From Sphingomonas sp. Leaf242 (GTDB taxonomy: Bacteria > Pseudomonadota > Alphaproteobacteria > Sphingomonadales > Sphingomonadaceae): DNA of 64,000 bases. Under the pieces are notes generated by a model, which was not told where the DNA came from, made no database searches, and saw nothing but the letters and a program-made list of their open reading frames with translations. Position numbers and translations under genes: made by a program. The stretch lies in assembly GCF_001422045.1 (NCBI RefSeq), contig NZ_LMLW01000009.1:248001-312000 (forward strand), written 5' to 3'. Below are positions 62,230 through 64,000 of this stretch, piece after piece; the first letter of the stretch is position 1; the number at the start of each line of letters is the position of its first letter.

Positions 62230-62286
62230 AAGTGGGCCGGGCTGTAGCCGAGCGACGGGGGACACACAAACACTTCCCCTTCCTGC

Positions 62287-62392
62287 TCCCCTCCTTGGAA
62301 GGGAGGGGCCGGGGGTGGGTCGGCATGGGGCAGGAGCTAGCGCTAGCCAACGGGCCGACCCACCCCCAACCCCTCCCTTTCAGGGAGGGGAG
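62287..62392. repeat. Palindromic repeat family A, copy 4
   Basis: TCCCCTCCTTGGAAGGGAGGGG, GGGGGTGGGTCGGC at left and GCCGACCCACCCCC, CCTCCCTTTCAGGGAGGGG at right, with an extra short palindrome AGCTAGCGCTAGC in the centre. Its right arm overlaps the last codons and stop codon of ribF. Confidence 0.88.
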
Positions 62393-63315
62393 GCGCCAAG
62401 GATCGCGTGCGCTCTCTGACAGTCGGCGTCCATCTGGGTGATGAGCGCGTTCATGTTGGCGAACTTCGCTTCCGGGCGGAGATACTCGATCAGCGAAACC
62501 TCGATCCGCTGGCCGTACAGGTCTTCGCCGAAATCGAAGAAATGCGGCTCGAGCAGTTCCTTGGGTGGATCGAAGCTCGGGCGGATGCCTAGGTTCGCGG
62601 CGCCCTTTAGCACGCGCCCGTCCTCGAGCCGCCCGGTCACCGCGTAGATCCCGTAGGCGGGGCGCAGGTAATTGCCCATGTCGAGATTGGCGGTCGGATA
62701 GCCGATCGTGCGGCCGACCTTGTCGCCGTGCTGGACGAAGCCCTGGATCGCGAACGGCCGCGTCAGCAGGCGGGTGGCGGTGGCCATGTCGCCAGCGCGC
62801 AGCGCCTCGCGGATGCGGGTGGACGAGACGGTCTCGCCCTCCAGCTCGATCGCGCTCACCGTTTCCGCGCGAAATCCGTGCGCAGGCCCACGCGAGGCGA
62901 GCGTGCGGACTGTGCCGCCCTTGCCCTTGCCGAAGGTGAAGTCCTCGCCGGTCACGACCCCCGCGACGCGCAGGTTGCGTTCGAGCCGTTCGGTGATGAA
63001 GCGTTCGGCGGTCAGCGCGGCGAGATCGCCGTCGAAATTGAACACGACCATCGCATCGGCGCCGGCCTTCTTGAAAAGCTCCAGGCGTTGATCGAGCGTG
63101 GTCAGGCGGAACGGGGGGGTGTCGGGTCGGAAGTGGCGGACCGGATGCGGATCGAACGTCGCCACCAGCGCCGGACGCCCCTCGGCCCGCGCCCAGGCGA
63201 CCGCGCGCGCGACCACCGCTTGGTGACCGAGGTGAAATCCATCGAAATTCCCCAGCGCGACGATCCCGTTCGCCAGATACGACGGGAGCACCGCACCGCC
63301 GTCGAGACGTTGCAT
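62380..63315 (-). CDS. ribF: Bifunctional riboflavin kinase / FAD synthetase RibF
   Basis: A 311-residue enzyme. N-terminal FAD synthetase domain with GNFDGFHLGHQAVVARA (nucleotidyltransferase), VTGEDFTFGKGKGG and STRIREALRAGD; C-terminal riboflavin kinase domain with GRTIGYPTANLDMGNYLRPAYGIYAV and an ending at DADCQRAHAILGASPP. It makes FMN and FAD from riboflavin. The stop codon and the last few residues come from the right arm of repeat A, so the natural end of the protein was probably replaced when the element inserted. It lies just before ileS. Confidence 0.94.
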   Translation of the reverse strand: MQRLDGGAVLPSYLANGIVALGNFDGFHLGHQAVVARAVAWARAEGRPALVATFDPHPVRHFRPDTPPFRLTTLDQRLELFKKAGADAMVVFNFDGDLAALTAERFITERLERNLRVAGVVTGEDFTFGKGKGGTVRTLASRGPAHGFRAETVSAIELEGETVSSTRIREALRAGDMATATRLLTRPFAIQGFVQHGDKVGRTIGYPTANLDMGNYLRPAYGIYAVTGRLEDGRVLKGAANLGIRPSFDPPKELLEPHFFDFGEDLYGQRIEVSLIEYLRPEAKFANMNALITQMDADCQRAHAILGASPP

Positions 63316-63384
63316 GCGCGGGTCAGTAACCAGCCGTCGCGAAAGGCGATAGTCCTTCCGTAACCTTGTTCCCCCGAACAGTCT

Positions 63385-63894
<510 letters not shown>

Positions 63895-63918
63895 TTACGT
63901 CGGCATCCCGCCGTTAAC

Positions 63919-64000
63919 TCCACCCCGGCGAAGGCCGGGGCCCAATTGGGGAACGTCGTTGATGAGTGCTGCGCTACGTTACTCCGGCCTTGCCAATTGG
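63919..64000. repeat. Palindromic repeat family B, copy 6 (truncated by window end)
   Basis: CCACCCCGGCGAAGGCCGGGG followed by CCCAATTGGGGAACGTCG and, at the end, GCCAATTGG, the beginning of the right arm. It is cut off by the window edge, upstream of folA. Confidence 0.8.

Noticed and set aside
62230..62265. Longer start for IleS
   Set aside because: The added 12 residues show no similarity to the family; ATG 62229 gives the normal N-terminus.

Overview
The window is about 64 kb of GC-rich chromosome from an alphaproteobacterium, most likely Sphingomonas or a close relative in the Sphingomonadaceae. The basis is the protein content (EI-Ntr with a GAF domain, a CpoB/RodZ pair, DUF3035/BamF, UdgX fused to a DUF4130-type domain beside its radical SAM partner, RNase E with an acidic insertion in its S1 domain, a TorF-type porin) and dense families of palindromic intergenic repeats. 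Nearly all of it is core chromosome. I see no rRNA, tRNA, insertion sequence, prophage or CRISPR array, and no transcription factor gene except the RodZ-like HTH protein. The window opens in the last codons of ruvB and ends inside a repeat.

Layout. 0.3-8.5 kb: ptsP, rodZ-like, cpoB, tilS, ftsH and a small secreted protein whose ribosome site lies in a hairpin. 8.5-14.6 kb: a tight + strand run of nadD, rsfS, rlmH, envC-like, ctpA, dsbB, coq7 and a secreted hypothetical. 14.9-17.9 kb: a DUF2306 membrane protein, an isonitrile hydratase-like protein, DedA and an aldo/keto reductase. 18-26.8 kb, - strand: udgX, radical SAM, an unlisted 58-residue membrane protein, smc, two DsbA-like proteins and a DUF721 (DciA-like) protein. 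26.8-30.1 kb, +: mutY, a serine hydrolase and nudC. 30.3-33.8 kb, -: a luciferase-like monooxygenase and a subtilase autotransporter. 33.9-36.4 kb, +: a HAD nucleotidase, dapD and glpX. 36.7-44.2 kb, -: an ABC-2 exporter, DsbA plus M48 protease, and rne. 44.8-48.2 kb, +: amiC and an OPT transporter. 48.5-52.7 kb, -: GH130, a GT4 fusion protein and queF. 52.7-58.1 kb, +: an FeS (6-4) photolyase, sseA, metC, bluB and a porin. 58.4-63.8 kb, -: bamF, lspA, ileS, ribF and folA.

How the genes work together. Cell envelope biogenesis and quality control dominate (RodZ, CpoB, FtsH, EnvC-like, CtpA, AmiC, M48 protease, LspA, BamF, DsbB and three DsbA-like proteins). A second theme is genome maintenance (RuvB, UdgX, radical SAM, SMC, MutY, photolyase, DciA-like). 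Many genes overlap by 4-8 bases and are probably translationally coupled.

Most unusual points: (1) a palindromic repeat has inserted in frame into ileS; (2) a 14-base sequence is identical upstream of three unrelated genes and always in the same orientation relative to the gene; (3) a nearly perfect 32-base hairpin buries the Shine-Dalgarno and start codon of the gene after ftsH; (4) an overlooked small membrane protein gene follows smc; (5) at least seven families of inverted-repeat elements, two of them with 6-8 copies, fill the gaps and in one case supply a stop codon (ribF).
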